A stretch of 5,481 bases of DNA, taken from the NCBI GenBank assembly GCA_029863105.1, contig JAOTWC010000117.1:1-5481 (forward strand), written 5' to 3'. Under the pieces are notes generated by a model. It did no database searches. It was given only the letters and a program-made list of their open reading frames with translations, and had not been told where the DNA came from. Below are positions 5,436 through 5,481 of the stretch, piece by piece. Position 1 is the stretch's first letter; each line of letters opens with the position of its first letter. The stretch comes from Gemmatimonadota bacterium (GTDB taxonomy: Bacteria; Gemmatimonadota; Gemmatimonadetes; Palauibacterales; Palauibacteraceae). The position numbers were made by a program, and so were the translations under genes.

Positions 5436-5481
5436 ACGCCAGACAGCAGACGTTTCCTCGAGTGCTTGCTGCCGTGTGCCT
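5432..5481 (+). CDS. Start of a further probable exported protein, 3' partial
   Basis: An ATG at 5432 overlaps the preceding TGA in an ATGA arrangement, typical of translationally coupled operon genes. The 16 complete codons read MNARQQTFPRVLAAVC, an N-terminus with two Arg followed by the beginning of a hydrophobic stretch, compatible with a signal peptide. The gene runs off the right edge, and too little is visible to name a family. If real, it is the third gene of the operon starting at 3167. Confidence 0.55.
   Translation, partial: MNARQQTFPRVLAAVC

Noticed and set aside
1..5481. CRISPR arrays, tRNA or rRNA genes, insertion sequences, phage or integration sites
   Set aside because: No regularly spaced direct repeats, tRNA-like cloverleaf, transposase or integrase motif, or terminal inverted repeats were seen on either strand.

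Overview
The window is GC-rich, gene-dense, and coded entirely on the + strand. The organism is probably a Gram-negative environmental bacterium. Three lipoproteins with short signal peptides are followed by Gly/Pro/Asp-rich linkers, two of them beginning C-G-E-D-x-x-G-P. Together with the acidic D-x-D-x-D-G stretches and the Big2/cupredoxin architecture, this resembles Gemmatimonadota or a related phylum. That assignment is an inference from protein style, not from a marker gene.

Layout. (1) 2-1039: the C-terminal two thirds or so of a sigma-54-dependent activator (bacterial enhancer-binding protein, bEBP) with an AAA+ domain and a Fis-type HTH; its N-terminal sensory part lies off the left edge. 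(2) 1040-1216: an intergenic region with a 17-bp imperfect palindrome and a -24/-12-like promoter. (3) 1217-1882: a lipoprotein with a ZU5-like C-terminal region, followed 20 bp later by (4) a TPR protein at 1903-2928. (5) 2929-3166: a second regulatory region with the same type of palindrome, an IHF-like site, a -24/-12-like promoter, and a leader that can form two mutually exclusive hairpins. (6) 3167-3964: a lipoprotein of unknown function, then (7) 3987-5435: a lipoprotein alternating two Big2 domains with cupredoxin domains, three cupredoxins in all. (8) 5432-5481: the first codons of another probable exported protein, whose ATG overlaps the preceding stop.

How it may work together. Both lipoprotein operons appear to carry the same two-part control region: a TGT-type palindrome with CGACACA right half-sites, and a GG-N10-GC sigma-54 promoter 60-75 bases upstream of the start codon. 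A sigma-54 activator sits immediately upstream. The simplest reading is a small local regulon in which the activator switches on two envelope lipoprotein operons. The motifs were found by eye and the link is a hypothesis. The most unusual protein is the triple-cupredoxin lipoprotein: two domains keep all four type-1 copper ligands, while the third has lost the first His and the Cys.
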